DNA from: Aquila chrysaetos chrysaetos
Lineage: Eukaryota > Chordata > Aves > Accipitriformes > Accipitridae
Reading direction: 5' to 3'
DNA length: 64,000 nt
NCBI RefSeq assembly: GCF_900496995.4
Contig: NC_044009.1
Location: forward strand, 36,293,505-36,357,504
A program made the translations under genes and the position numbers. The notes under the pieces were generated by a model. The model was not told the origin of the DNA, did not search any database, and saw only the letters and a program-made list of their open reading frames with translations. This document shows positions 18,101 to 30,400 of this stretch, one piece after another; positions within the stretch are counted from its first letter, which is position 1; each line of letters begins with the position of its first letter.

Positions 18101-21100
18101 CGGTGGGCGCTGCGGGGGTCGGGGGCGGGGGGGCTTTGCCACCCCCCTTCTCCCCCGGCTGGAGGGGCGGTGTGGGGCCGGGGCGGGGCGGGCGGGCGGA
18201 GCGAGGGGGCCGGGGGGGGGGCTCGGCCGGCCGCGGGGCCGCGCCGCGGGCAGCATGACCGGGCTCTGCCTCTCCTGCCTGCTCTGGGTACGGCCCGCCG
18301 CGCCCGCACCGGGGGGCACCGGGGGGGGGAGCAGGACGGCAGCGCGGTGGGGGGCCGGCAGCGGGGTCTCGGAGCGGGGCTGCTCCCGGGAGCGGGCGGT
18401 TGATGGGGCTGATTACCGGGGAGGGGGAGCGGGGGGGGACCGGGACGGAGCGGGGGTGTTTGCACCGGGACGGGCGGACTGGGAGCGGGGGGAATCGGCG
18501 GTGCTGGACCAGGACCGGGACCTGGACCGAGACCGGGACCGGCTCTGGGGGAACCGGGACCCAGCAGAGACCGGCAGGGACGGCCGGACACCGGGGCCGG
18601 GCTGGGGGGACCGGACCGGGAGCGGGGCCGGGAGGAGCCCCGGGGACCGTGGGGGAGCAGAGCAGGACCCAGCCCGGGAGAGCGGCGGCGGTGGGCGCCG
18701 GGCTGGGGGGTGCACGATTGGGGACCGGGATGGGATGCGGGACAGGGACACTGGACTGGGCGGGGGGTGTCTATGGAGGGGGTGTGGGGTTGGGGATGAG
18801 GAGGGTGGGGGACTGATCCCCCACGACGCCCAGCCAGCAGCACCGGCCGGGGGCCCCCACCATTCCCCGGGGTTGAGGCTCTGCTACCCCACTGGAGGGG
18901 AGGGAAACTGGGCAAACTGGGGGGTTTCAGTTAGTGTTGGGGGTTTGGGGCTCTGTCCCCCCACCCCCTGGTCACCAAGGCAAGCTGGGTCCGGGGGCGC
19001 AGTGGGGTGCAAAGTGCTGGGTGGGCCCGAGCCCACAGGGCTGGACCAAGGTGTCCCGGTGCCCCCCACCCTGGCTTTGCAGCCTCACAGGAACTGGGTG
19101 TCCCAGTTCCCCCCACGCTGCACCTCTCTGCAGTGCTGGGCAATGAACCCAGGCCTCCCGGCTCCTGATTAATCTGGCATCTCTCCCCAGTGCCTCTTCC
19201 AGCCCAGGACACCTGGGTCCCCTTCCAGCCTCCTTGGGTCTGTGTGTTGGGGGGGCCCATGGCTAGGGATGCCCGTGCACCCCCCCACCCCTCCTGTGTG
19301 GGGGCCAGCACCTGGGGGTGGGTACCCATGAGTGGGTGTACCCAGGTGGCATCCCCAAAAGGTCCCCCAGCCCCACCACGTGTCCCCCCAGCAGTTCCCA
19401 GCCCCGAGGGCAGGGAGGCTAACTGGGCTCCTGCCAGAAGGGAGCTGGGACAGGGCTGTTTCATGGGATGGGCTGGTTCCCCAGCCAGTGGGGTGACACT
19501 GGGTGGGCAGGGTGCCCCCCCGGCAGGAGGAAGCTGGGTGTGTAAAGCCGGGTGCTGGGTCGGCAGTCGTGCAGCATGGGGATGGTGTTGGCAATGGGAC
19601 AAGCAGAGGGGGCTCTGTGGGGTGGGAGCCGGGGGGGCAGCTCTTTCCCTAGCGAGGATAATTGCTGTTAATGAAGCAGGCCCATGCTAACGTGTGGGGC
19701 CAGGGCAGGGTGGGGGGTACGTGTGTGGGAGACGCGTTGGCAACCCTGGGCATCCCAGCCGGGTCCTTGGGAGCGGGGGGGGTGAGGCCTCTTCCCGGGG
19801 CACCCCGCAGCAAAGATGCTGCTTTGCATATGCAAACGAGCTCATGGCATCGTTAGGCCTCACTGTCACCCAGCAACTGCGGCGTGGGAGCCCCCGGCCC
19901 GGGGGAGCTTTTCCCACGGCTGCCGGATGGGTGACGGATGGGTGACGACATGCCTGTGCACACGCATGTGCATGCGTGTGTATACACCCAGCCCTGTGCA
20001 CCCCGCTCCCTCGTAGGGTGGCACAAGCACCGGGCGCTGCCGAGGGACCAGCGAGTGGCCCTGCGGGAGCAGGTGCCCAGGGAAGAGGGGCTTGCACACC
20101 CGTGTACAAACCCATGCGAGTGTGCACATGATTGCACATGGACCTGCGTGTGGGAACACAGCCACACATCTGCTGCTGCTGTGGCTGGCGGGGATGTGCA
20201 CGCTCGCACATGCTTGCACACTCGCAGGTGTGCATATGCATGCAGCGCCCTGCCACATGCACTGCGTGTAGCACACACAGCACCCTCACAGCCCCCGGGG
20301 TGTTTGCACGCACGCAGACATCTGGTGCACGTGCGTGGCCCTTCTGCCTGTCTGTGCGTGCACTGGGGAAACTGAGGCAGGGAGGTTTTGGGGAGGGGTA
20401 CCCGGCACCCCGACTCTTTGGCACCGTCCCCCCTGGCTCTGTTGCAGTGCTGAGGCCGGAGGAGAGCGGGGCGCCTGGGCGAGGGGGGGCTGCCGGGCCT
20501 CTGCTTAATCTCATTAGTCTTGGCATGAAAAGGCGGATTTACGGGGGCTCACGTCTTCATCTGGCGGCGGGTGGGTGGGCAGGGCTGGTGTGCTGCCAGG
20601 GGGGTGCCCCCCTGCCCCAAACTAGCTGGGGGGGTGTCAGGAAGGGCGCTGGCTGCCTGCAGCTGTGCCAGGACCACCTCCCCTCCCCTCAGCCCCTGTG
20701 CGTGAGCACACGCACACGCTTGCACGCTCACAGCCCGGCGCCTGCACACGTTGGGATCCATCCTGTGCTCACACTCGCGGCATCGGCCTCCCCCCGCCGT
20801 GGGCTGTGCCAGGCAGGGTGGGCATGGCCGCTCACGCTCAGGGGGGCACAGCATGCCCTATACACCCCCATGAGACACCCCAGCACACGCTGCCCGGCGT
20901 GCACCCCAAAACCCAGCATGACACGGAGACACCCCCCTGCACGAGCACCCTTCTGGCAGCACCTGCACGTACCTGGGTGTGCACATGTGTCTGCACACGT
21001 ATCTGTGTATCCACACACGTACATGCAACCACGTCCGTGCGTGCACGTGTTTATATATGTGCATTCACATGCGCTCATGTGCACACAAGTTTGCACACAC

Positions 21101-24100
21101 ATGTGCATACAAGTATGTTCACCCGCCCCCCCCATGCATGCAGGCGTACGCACTTGTGCCTGCACACACGTGCCCACAGAAACGCTTGTGCACGGGCACG
21201 CGTTCGCCGGGACACGCGTGTGAATGCACCAACGTGCAGGGACACGCAAGTGCACGCGCGCGTGTGCGCGCATGTCTGTGCACACACACAGACACACGTC
21301 TGTGCGCGCACACGTGCTCAAACACGTGTGGACACACCTGCACGCAGGTGTGGATGTGCTCATCGATGCGCGTGCACAGTGTGTACGGAAGCGCGCGCAC
21401 ACGCGCGGGCGCGCGCCCGGCCCTCCGGCGCGCGCCGCCAGGGGGCGGCAGAGACTATTTAAAGGGACCGCTGCAGCGGGGGGGTGCACAGCCCCCTGCC
21501 CACCCGCGCACGAGCCTAGGTCCCCCCCACGCCGTGCCCACCGCCCCACGGCCCCGGCCCTGCCGCAGAGGGCACGGCCCCGGGTGATGGGGTGCGGGGG
21601 GACACACACATTTCTTCAGGTGGGGGGTGGGTGGGTGGAGGATGACCCCCTTGCCCAGAGGGAAACTGGGGCAGGGCAGGGCTGAGCGCCCGGGTCTCCG
21701 TGCCACCTTGTTCCCGCTGATGAAGCCCCGTGTCCCCCCCAGCCCCAGGACCTGGAGGCCCCCCCAGCACACTCCTTCAAGATGACGAGCTTCAAGAAGG
21801 TGAAGGCATGCGGGATCTGCCGGCAGGCCATCACGCGCCAGGGCAGCACCTGCCGAGGTGAGCCGGGGGCGCGGGCACGCGCGTGTGACAGGGGGTGTGC
21901 CGGGGGGGCGGGGGGGTCAGGACATGAGGGGATGCGCGTGTGTGCCTGCACGTACAGCTGCGTGCACGAGGATGTGAAGGTGGGAACGCGTGCCTGCGCC
22001 AACCTGTGCGAGCACGCGCGTGTGCACGCGTGTCAGAGGGGGAGCCTGGGGGTGTGCAAGAGTGCGTGGGGTACCTTTGCGGGCGGGAAGGTGGCGGGGA
22101 GGCGAGGGTGGCCCGCGGAGGCGCTGGCACGCGCGCGTGTGGCCGCGCGTCGGCAGCATGGGTGCGCGGTGAGTGTGCAACTGTCACCGCACGAGTGTGC
22201 GCACGCATGCGGGTCTGCGCGCACGGGTGGGTGCTCACGCCCTCCGCCGTGCCCGCTGCCCGTGGCGCCCGGTGGGACGCGGGCGGTGCCGCGGCCCCTC
22301 GCACGTGTGCGGTGCCGCCGAGCCCCGTGCGAGGGGCGGCGAGCGGAAACGCCGCTGCTGGCCGCGGGAACAATGCGGCTTCCTGCGCCGCAGGAAACAG
22401 CCCCAGGGGAGGACAAGGCCTGGGGGCGGCCGTGGCCGGGGCCACGCTGCGCGGGGACCCTCGTGTCCCCTGGGGATGGGACACGCGGCTTTGCGGGGCT
22501 GCCCGGGCTGCCCGGTGGTGCCCCGTATAAGTACGTGTCCCCAGCAGTGGCAAACACGCGCCCGCACCAACCGTGGGCACGTGCCGCTCTCCGCAGGGGC
22601 GCGGGCGTGAGCGTGCAACAGCAGCGCGCGGGCAGGCGGGGACACGGGCACTGGCAGCACCCCCGCGGCGCGCTCGTGCACGCCGGTGCACGTGCGAGGC
22701 CTCGTGAGACGTGTCCGTGCACGGCCTCCCTTCACGCCGTTAACCCCTGGGCGCTGGGGTTTGCACGCGCGCACGCTCCCCGGCACGTTGGCACCGGCGG
22801 AGGTGGGGGACGGCTCGCGTGCATGGGTGCGTGCCCGAGGGCCGCACGGACGTGCACATGGTGCTGCGCCGTGCTGGTGCCACCCGGGGCGTGCATGTGC
22901 GTGTGCAAGGTGTGGGCATCCACGTGCGTGTGTTGCATGTCCCGGCAGCCTGTGCCCCGTGCCAAGGTGCTCCATGCCCCGCAGCGTGGGGTGCCACCCC
23001 CCCCCTGCCCTGCATGTGGGGTGCCCGTGGGCTTGCCCCCGGCAATACCCCCTCTCCTGCCCCCACTAACCCTCTCTCCCCTCTCCCTCCCGCAGGCTGC
23101 AAGCTCTCCTGCCACACCAAGTGCCAAGCCAAGGTAAGGCTGGTGCCGCAAGGTGTGCCCGTCGCTGCCTGGGGGGCACCGGGGACTCGCACGGGGGATG
23201 CCACGGTTCATGCCAGCTGACCCCACTGGATAGGCACCCAGATGGGCTGGTGGCTGTGGGCTGGTCGTGGTGGCACTGGTGTCACCGGTGGGTGAGGCTG
23301 GCAGTGCCATCCTGCTGCCTGGCCCCCGATGGCACGTGCCCGTCTAGGTACCGGACTGGGTTTTGGGGTGCAGCCCTGCTCAGAGGGGGCTGGCAGGGAT
23401 CTGTGCCCCAGCACCCGGAGCAGGGGGGTGCCCTTTGCGTGCTGCTGTACGTGGGTGCCATGTGCCGCGGCCGAGCGCTGCCGGCGGCACTCACGCAGGC
23501 TGAGCACCTCGCCCGATACCCAGCACCGCCGGGGGCGGATCTTGCTGGCAGGAGGGAGCGGAGCCGAGGATGCCCGGTGGTGATGTCCGGCTGCCCGGCT
23601 GCCGCGCCGGCGGAGGGAGACCCTACGGCAACCCAGGTTCTCCAGGGTAGCTGGAGGTGGGCACGGTGCCCACCGCCACGCTGCCGGGGCAGGGGAGGCT
23701 GCGCGTTCCTGAATCCCTGGGGAGGCATGTGTGCCAGCCGGCTCTGGGGCTGGCATCTCAGGCGGGAAGAGGCTGGCGCGCCCCGGGCAGGCGGCGTAGG
23801 CTGGGACGTGCCCGTGCCTGTGCCCGTGCCCATGCCCGGCCGGGCAGGGAGGGAGAGGAAAGGCCGGGGGGGGGTGGACCGTGCCGGGGGCCGGGCACGC
23901 ATCGGGCTTCGCAGGGTGCTGCAGTGTGGGTGGTGGCGCGGGGCAGGCACTGGGAGCAGCCCTGGCACCGAGCCCCGGCCGGGGTGTCGGAGGAGGTGGG
24001 GGCTGTGGGGGTACCCTGGGGACGTGCCCGGCACCCTGGGCCCTGAGCGGGCAGGGCAGAGGTGGCCGGGAGGCTCAGCGGGGCTGTGCCACCCTGGGGA

Positions 24101-27100
24101 CCCTGCGCCATCCTAGGACCCTGTGCCACCCTGGGGAACCCTATGCCACTCTGGGGACTCTCTGCCATCCCAGGACACTGTGCCAGCCTTGGGACCCTGT
24201 GCCACCCCGGGGACCCTGTGCCAAAGACACCCTGGGGGCTGAGGCCAGAAGAGGTGGCTTTGCCCCGATGCCGGGGTGAGGGGGGGTGTGGGATGAGGTG
24301 CTGCCCGCAGTACGGCAGGCGCTGGCAGAGAGTGTCTGCCAGTGGTTTCCAGGCAGGAGGGAGTGTCGGGAAGCGTGTGTGCCTGGGTGTGCGCCCAGTC
24401 GGGATTCTCTGATGTCTGCTATGAGGTTGTGCAGCAAGAGGGGGGGTCACACCAGGGTCCCAGCATCTGGGTAGCCTGTTCGTGGGGGCAGCCCGTGGCT
24501 CGCTTCCACAGCCGGCTGCATTTCATTAGCCTCCGTCACCCTTCCCAGGCTCGCTGGAAGCTGGAGTCCCCTCGGTGGGGCTGGCTAGCCGAGGGGTGTG
24601 CTGCTGTGAGGGGTGCATGCATGGGGCCAGGGCCAGGGGCCTTCTGCAGAGCTCCTTTGGGCCAGTGCCCAGGGAGGGGCTCCTCCGGCCGGGCAAGCGG
24701 CCAGCTGACTCACACCCCGGCTTGTTATTGTAGGGTCTCTGGGGAGGGCTCTTGTGGGGAGGGGGCTTGGCACAGAGCAAAAACGGCCTCTTGTCTACCT
24801 GAAGCCCCTCACGTTTAACCCCTGCACCCCCAGGATACTTTGGAGCGGGAAGATGGGCTCACTCCGAAGGCCTGGCAGCTGCACCCCCCAACACTTTCTC
24901 CTCCTGCCCTGGAGATGCTGCTGAGGTCCTGGTGTCCTCCCCCCTCCTCCAGGGGCTCCTGGCCCTGGAGCCTGTCCTACCATGCTATTGGCAGCATCTC
25001 TGCTTGGTCCCCATATTTACCCTCTTGGGACCTGCCCCGACCCCTTGTTCTTCCCTACCAGCTGCCCCCGGCACGGCTGGCTCCTGGCCAGCTGCCTCCT
25101 GTCCCAACTGGGGGGGAAGCTCCCAGTTACAAATCCCAAATGGAGTGGATATGGTGGGAGGGGGGGAGAGGGGAGAGATAGGGGTGTGGGTAGCGGGGCG
25201 GGTGGGATGTGAAGGGTTGTACTGAGGGTGATGGGTGTGGGGTGCCAGGGGGTATCATGGGTGTGATGGGGATATGGGAGGGGGGCACTGGGGTGTATGT
25301 GGGGACACCAGGGAGGTTTTGGGGTGCCGGTGAGTGCCACGTCCCCAAGGAGGCAGTGAGCGGGCAGACCTGTGCCAGGGCGAGCAGGACCTGCGCCCTG
25401 GCAGTGACCTACACCCCTCGAGGTCCCCCCCAGCCCGAGGGACAGTGGAGGGGACAGTGGTAGGACCCATGCCCCACAGTGGCAGCGATGCTGGTGGGGT
25501 GCCCGGCGCCCGTGGGTGGCTCTGGGGGGGGCCAGGGCTGCCGCACACACATCTGCCGGGAAGCACAACGCCGTTCCCATGCCCATGTAAGGCCCTTCTC
25601 GCGCCCAGCGCCTCCGCTCAGGGATTTTTCCTTGCTTAGCAAACCTCCCTTCCTCCCTCCCTCCAAGGGGGACGGACAGACGGATGGACACTGGAGTGTA
25701 TCCCACCCATCCAGCCTGCCCCCTCCCTCTCTCCCCGCACAAAAACTGCCTGCCGAAAGCAGCGGGGGTGTAGCTTCCTTTGAAAAGTGGGGAAACTGAG
25801 TCACAGAGCCCTGCCCGGGGACAGTTGGAGGTGGGGGACACGGCGTGGGGTGCAGTGCTTTCCATGGCAGTGGTCAGGCACGGGTGAGCCTGTGTGTTGG
25901 CACGTGCTGGTCGTGGCACAGCCAGGGTCTGGTGGTGACACTGCCTGCCCGGCTGGGGTGGAGGGATGAGCCTGAGGATGCTCTGGGCGGTTGTGCCATG
26001 CAGGCATGTCCCAAATCATGGAGCAAGGGAGGTGCTGGGGGCATCCCCATCCCCCGGGATGCGCTTGCTCTGACTGGGGCTGGATTTTGCCGTGGTGCTG
26101 CTTAGAGAGGCTGAGAAAAGACGGGGGGATGATGCTTCTCCCCATGGCGGGAGCCAGCCTGGTGATGGCTGGTTTGGCTGGGGGACAGGGAGAGCTGTGG
26201 CATTTGGCTGCCAAATCGGCTGGCGATTGCTGGTGGGTGGTTCTGGGAAGTGGTGGCTGTGCCAGCCCCTGGGCCTGGCAGGGCTCCAGCTTGCCCCACT
26301 CGCTCCGTGCCGCACCAGGGCCCACAGGTCCTGGGGCAGTTGGGGTGCTGGGTTGTGCCAAGAGGGGAAACTGAGGCACGGCATGTAGCATGGGGCTAAG
26401 GCGTCTGGGGGCTGCATTGTCCCTCGGTGTCTCCCCCCGGGGAGCTGACAGTGGGTGCTGGACCCGTGCTGGGCTGCTGAGCCATGTGTGTGAGTATGTG
26501 TGTGTCCATGCATGTGAACACGTGTGTGTGAGTGTGCATGCGTGTGCCCAAACACAAATGTGTTTGCACGATCATGCGTGTGCATGATCATCTATGCTCA
26601 CAGATGCACGCATGTGTGACCCTGCAAGGGAATGCATCCCTGTGCAAGAACATCCATCCGTGTGCACAAGTGTACTCGCACACGGGTGGGTAGTCACACG
26701 CATGTGCTCCCAGCTTGGTGCCATCCATCCCTGCTGGCCTCGTGCCAGGCCCGGCTTGTTTTTCGAGTGCCCCCCTGCGATGGGACTCCAGGGGGGGTTT
26801 GTCCATCATTAAACCGGGGGCTGGAGCGGGGCCAGGGCCCGGGCAGCGAGGCGCGTCCTGGCCAGAGCAATTGCTCCCAGTGCCCGCGGCGCCAACGGGC
26901 CCTTGGCAGTGGGGGGATGTAGTGGGACCCATGCCGGGGCACGTGGTGGTGGCGAAGGGGACGTGTATCTCCTGCCCTCAGCTGGTGCTGGGGACCCCCC
27001 TGCTTGTAAAGCAAGTCCGAGCCAGGAGGGGAAACTGAGGCAGGGAGTGGTTGGACCATTCGGGCAGGCTTGACTTGTGGTGATGGGCAACCTGCAGCTG

Positions 27101-27396
27101 TGCCATGGCCAGGGGCCAGGGCAGTGCTGTGGGGCACGGAATACGGGCTGCAGGGAGGGGACGTCCATGTCCCAGCAGCAGCAGGCTTGTACTAGGGGAC
27201 ATCTGGCTGTCCTGTCCCCGCTCACCACTCCAGCCACTCTGCCCCGCTGCCTCCTCCCCGCACAGCAGAGGCGATGACGTGCCAGTCGCTCTGCCTGTCT
27301 TGTCCCTGTCCCCGATGCCCCATTTAAAAGCCACCCCCTCAGTGCTTCAGGACAGCTAATTAACAACACCCCTGGTCTCCACAACAGAGTGAGCAG

Positions 27397-27429
<33 letters not shown>

Positions 27430-30400
27430 GGAATGCCACAGGAATGTGTCCTTGACCCTGGCATGGGCCCAGCTGGGGTGGCGGGATGGGGGCTGCAGGG
27501 GTCAGCCCTGCCCCGGTGCCGTGCCAGGTCATGTTTGTGCAGCGGGTCCTGGAGGGGGTTCTGTTTTTTTTTTTTTCCCCTCCTTCTTTCATTTTTCCCC
27601 GTCTTTACGTCACTGCCCAAATATTCGGCCTCTCAGCTCTGGTGGGGGGGTTGGTTTGGCTGCTTGGAGGAGCTGGGGCCCTGCTCTGCACCCTCCGGGT
27701 GCTGCAGCATGCAGGGAGGGTGGGCAGGGGAGTGGGGATGCTGAGACCGCCCACACTTGCTGCACTGGTGAGCACTGGCTGGGGCTGGCCTGAGAGGTGT
27801 CAGCTGAGGCAGTGGGGACCACCAGCCTCCCTCCTCGGGGGCTCCCAGGGCCGGATCCAGCCCCCCGGCACCCTGCGGTGGTGGAAGGCAGGATCTGAGC
27901 TGGATGGGGGCTCTTGTGGAGGGTCTCTGCCTCGTTTCCCACTGATTTTCTCCCAGACCACTTTGCATGCCCCATGGCCACCCGTCCTGGGACCTGCCCC
28001 GGGAAGGGCACTGGGTTCCTGGGGACCCCCAGTACCCTCCAAGGGGTGGCACCAACCCCAAACCAGCTGAAAGGTCTGGCTCAAGACGGGCTCTACAGAC
28101 CCAGCACTGGGGCTTCATCTCCTCCCATGTGCTTTCACCTCTGGAGCTGACCCCCCCCCACCTCCCTGGAGTGCCTGATCCCCAGGTCCCCCTTCTTCTG
28201 CTGACATCTGGAGTGGTGATGCCCAAGGGTGCTTGTTTTGGGTTGTGGAGGAGCTGGTTCAGGTGGGGGGTGGTTTCTCTGGGGGTTCTGGGGGGACACT
28301 GTGGGGTGCAGAGGCCACTGGAGCCACTTGGCTGACCACCAGACCCGCTCCCACCAGCACATTGACCCGATGGATCTGGGAGGTACTTTGGTGGCTGGAG
28401 TTCAGGGATGCTGCCAGGACTTCTCTGTCTGTGTCCTGCGAAGGGGACACATCATCTCCCCAGGGGACAGCTCCCATCACCTCCCCAGGGACAGGGACGT
28501 GCTGTCAGTGCCCTTCACTCACCCACTCATTTCCATCCTGCTCAGCCGCTGATACTTTCCCATCTGGCCCCGGCTCTTCCGCTGCTGGTGTTTCCCAGGG
28601 TCCGGGAGCTGTCCTGTGGCTGCCTCCCGAGGAGCCAGGGCTGGGGGTGTCCGTGTGGGGGTCTGTACCGGAGCTGAGCTAGGTTCTGTGCCCAGCTCCC
28701 CTGGTGCAGGACATTCATTCCCCTTCATCCCAGTTGCAGTGCTCCCCTCTTTTTGGGATGCCTGCTTTTTGGAGGCTGTGGTGCTGGGGGGGGCTTGTTT
28801 GGGGGTGCCAATGGATCCTGCGGGGGGGGCAGGTTGTCCTCAGAGTGGTGGCTGTTGGAGTCCAGCCCCATGCCCTTGGGTGCTGGGGAGGGCAGTGGGG
28901 CTGGTGCTTGCTCGGGAGGAGGGTGAAGAGGTGCTCCCCAGGGATGTCGGGGCTCCGGCGCTTTGTCCTCGGCAGTGGGAAGGGTCTGCCGGTGCCTCTC
29001 AGTGCTCCCGTCCCATGGCATCATCCAGCTGTTGGGGAAACTGAGGCATGGAGGGGCTGGACAGGATCTGCTGGAGTGGGATTGTACTCACAGGGGTGGT
29101 GCATCTTACAGGAGTCTTGGAGGAGGGCAGAGGGAGAGCCCCTCGCCACCAACCCCTCCCTGTTGACTTTTGGGGGGGTGGCAAGGCAAGAGGGGTCCCT
29201 GGGGTCCTGCTCCGTGCTGGCAGAACCAGCCCCAGCCTTTTGGCTGAGTCTGCAGCACAAGGACGGAAATGCAAACAGGAACGGGGAGGCGTTGGGCGAG
29301 AAAATGTCAACAGCACTGGGCCGGGTGCCTGGCTTGCCACCTCCCCGGCCGGCTCGCCGCCCTGTGGGCCACCACCGGGCAGGCTCCCCCCTGCCCCGCA
29401 CTGCTGGGGGCTTCCCTCCTTCGCTCCGGGGTCTCCCGGCACTGAGCACTTGCTCACGCAGCAGGGCTGGGGCTGGGCTGCCCCAGGGGTGGCCGGGGAG
29501 AGCAGGGTTCCATCCATCACCACACAGAGCCCCCGAGGAGGAGGAGGAGGAAGGGAGATGGGAGGAAGGCGAGAGGGATGCTGGGCACACCCCGGGTTTG
29601 GGACAGGCAAGTGGGGACTGGCGTGGCTCCATGTGCCGACGGACAGCCAGGGCTTTTCCAGCATTTTGGCTTTGCTTTTTAATTGGGGGGTGGGCTGGTA
29701 AATCTTCACATCCCCCTGACATCGGGGTTGCGGGGCAACCAAGAACCATTAATTGGGCACCTCGTCCCGTGTGCGGCAGGGGGGGGACCAAGTTGTGCCA
29801 AGGGGTGCCAGGCAGATAAAGGCCCCAAGAAGGGCCTCACGCCCCCGTCCCTGCCACCCCCCCCGCCAAGGGCACGGGGACGCCGGTGGCGTCACGCGGG
29901 GTGATAAGGCCCCGACCCCGCTGCGCCCCGCCGCCCGCCGCAGCCCCTCGGCACGGGGTGCGAGGCGCTTTGCAGGGGGAGGCGGCGGAAGCGTGAGGGG
30001 GTATTTTTTGGGGGGGGGGGGTGGTGTCTGCCCACTTGCCGGCACCCCTTGCCCAGGGCCATCTGCCCGAGCTGGGCTCCTGGTTGCCTTGAAGGGTGTT
30101 TTTGGGGGAGGCGAGGGGAGTGGAGCGGGGCTGGACTTGGAGCGTGCCGTGCAGCTGGGGAGAGAGGGAAGAGGAGAATAAAGAGGGAGAAGGAGCGAGA
30201 GGAGGGAGGGGAGCGGTGGAAAAAGCTGCCCGGGACCCCCTTCCTCCCCAGGGCCGGGGCCGGCGCCCCCGGGGTCCCCAGCCCCCGGCCTCCCCGGGGG
30301 TGCGGAGGGGAGCGGGGGGCCGGCGGGACCCCCCTGCGCCCCTCCATCGCCGGGGTCCCGCTTGCGGGGAGCGAAATCCTTCGGCTCTCCCCCTCCTTCC

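Larger units (their letters stand above)
15121..21742 (+). other. TNS1 5' intron region (exon A to C1 exon)
   Basis: Apart from the minisatellite, candidate exon B at 18255 with its CpG-dense surroundings, and the tracts listed separately, I see no exon. Small A/T-rich islands (for example ATAATTGCTGTTAATGAAGC around 19659, and TTAATCTCATTAGTC around 20503) stand out as possible enhancers. Confidence 0.5.
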
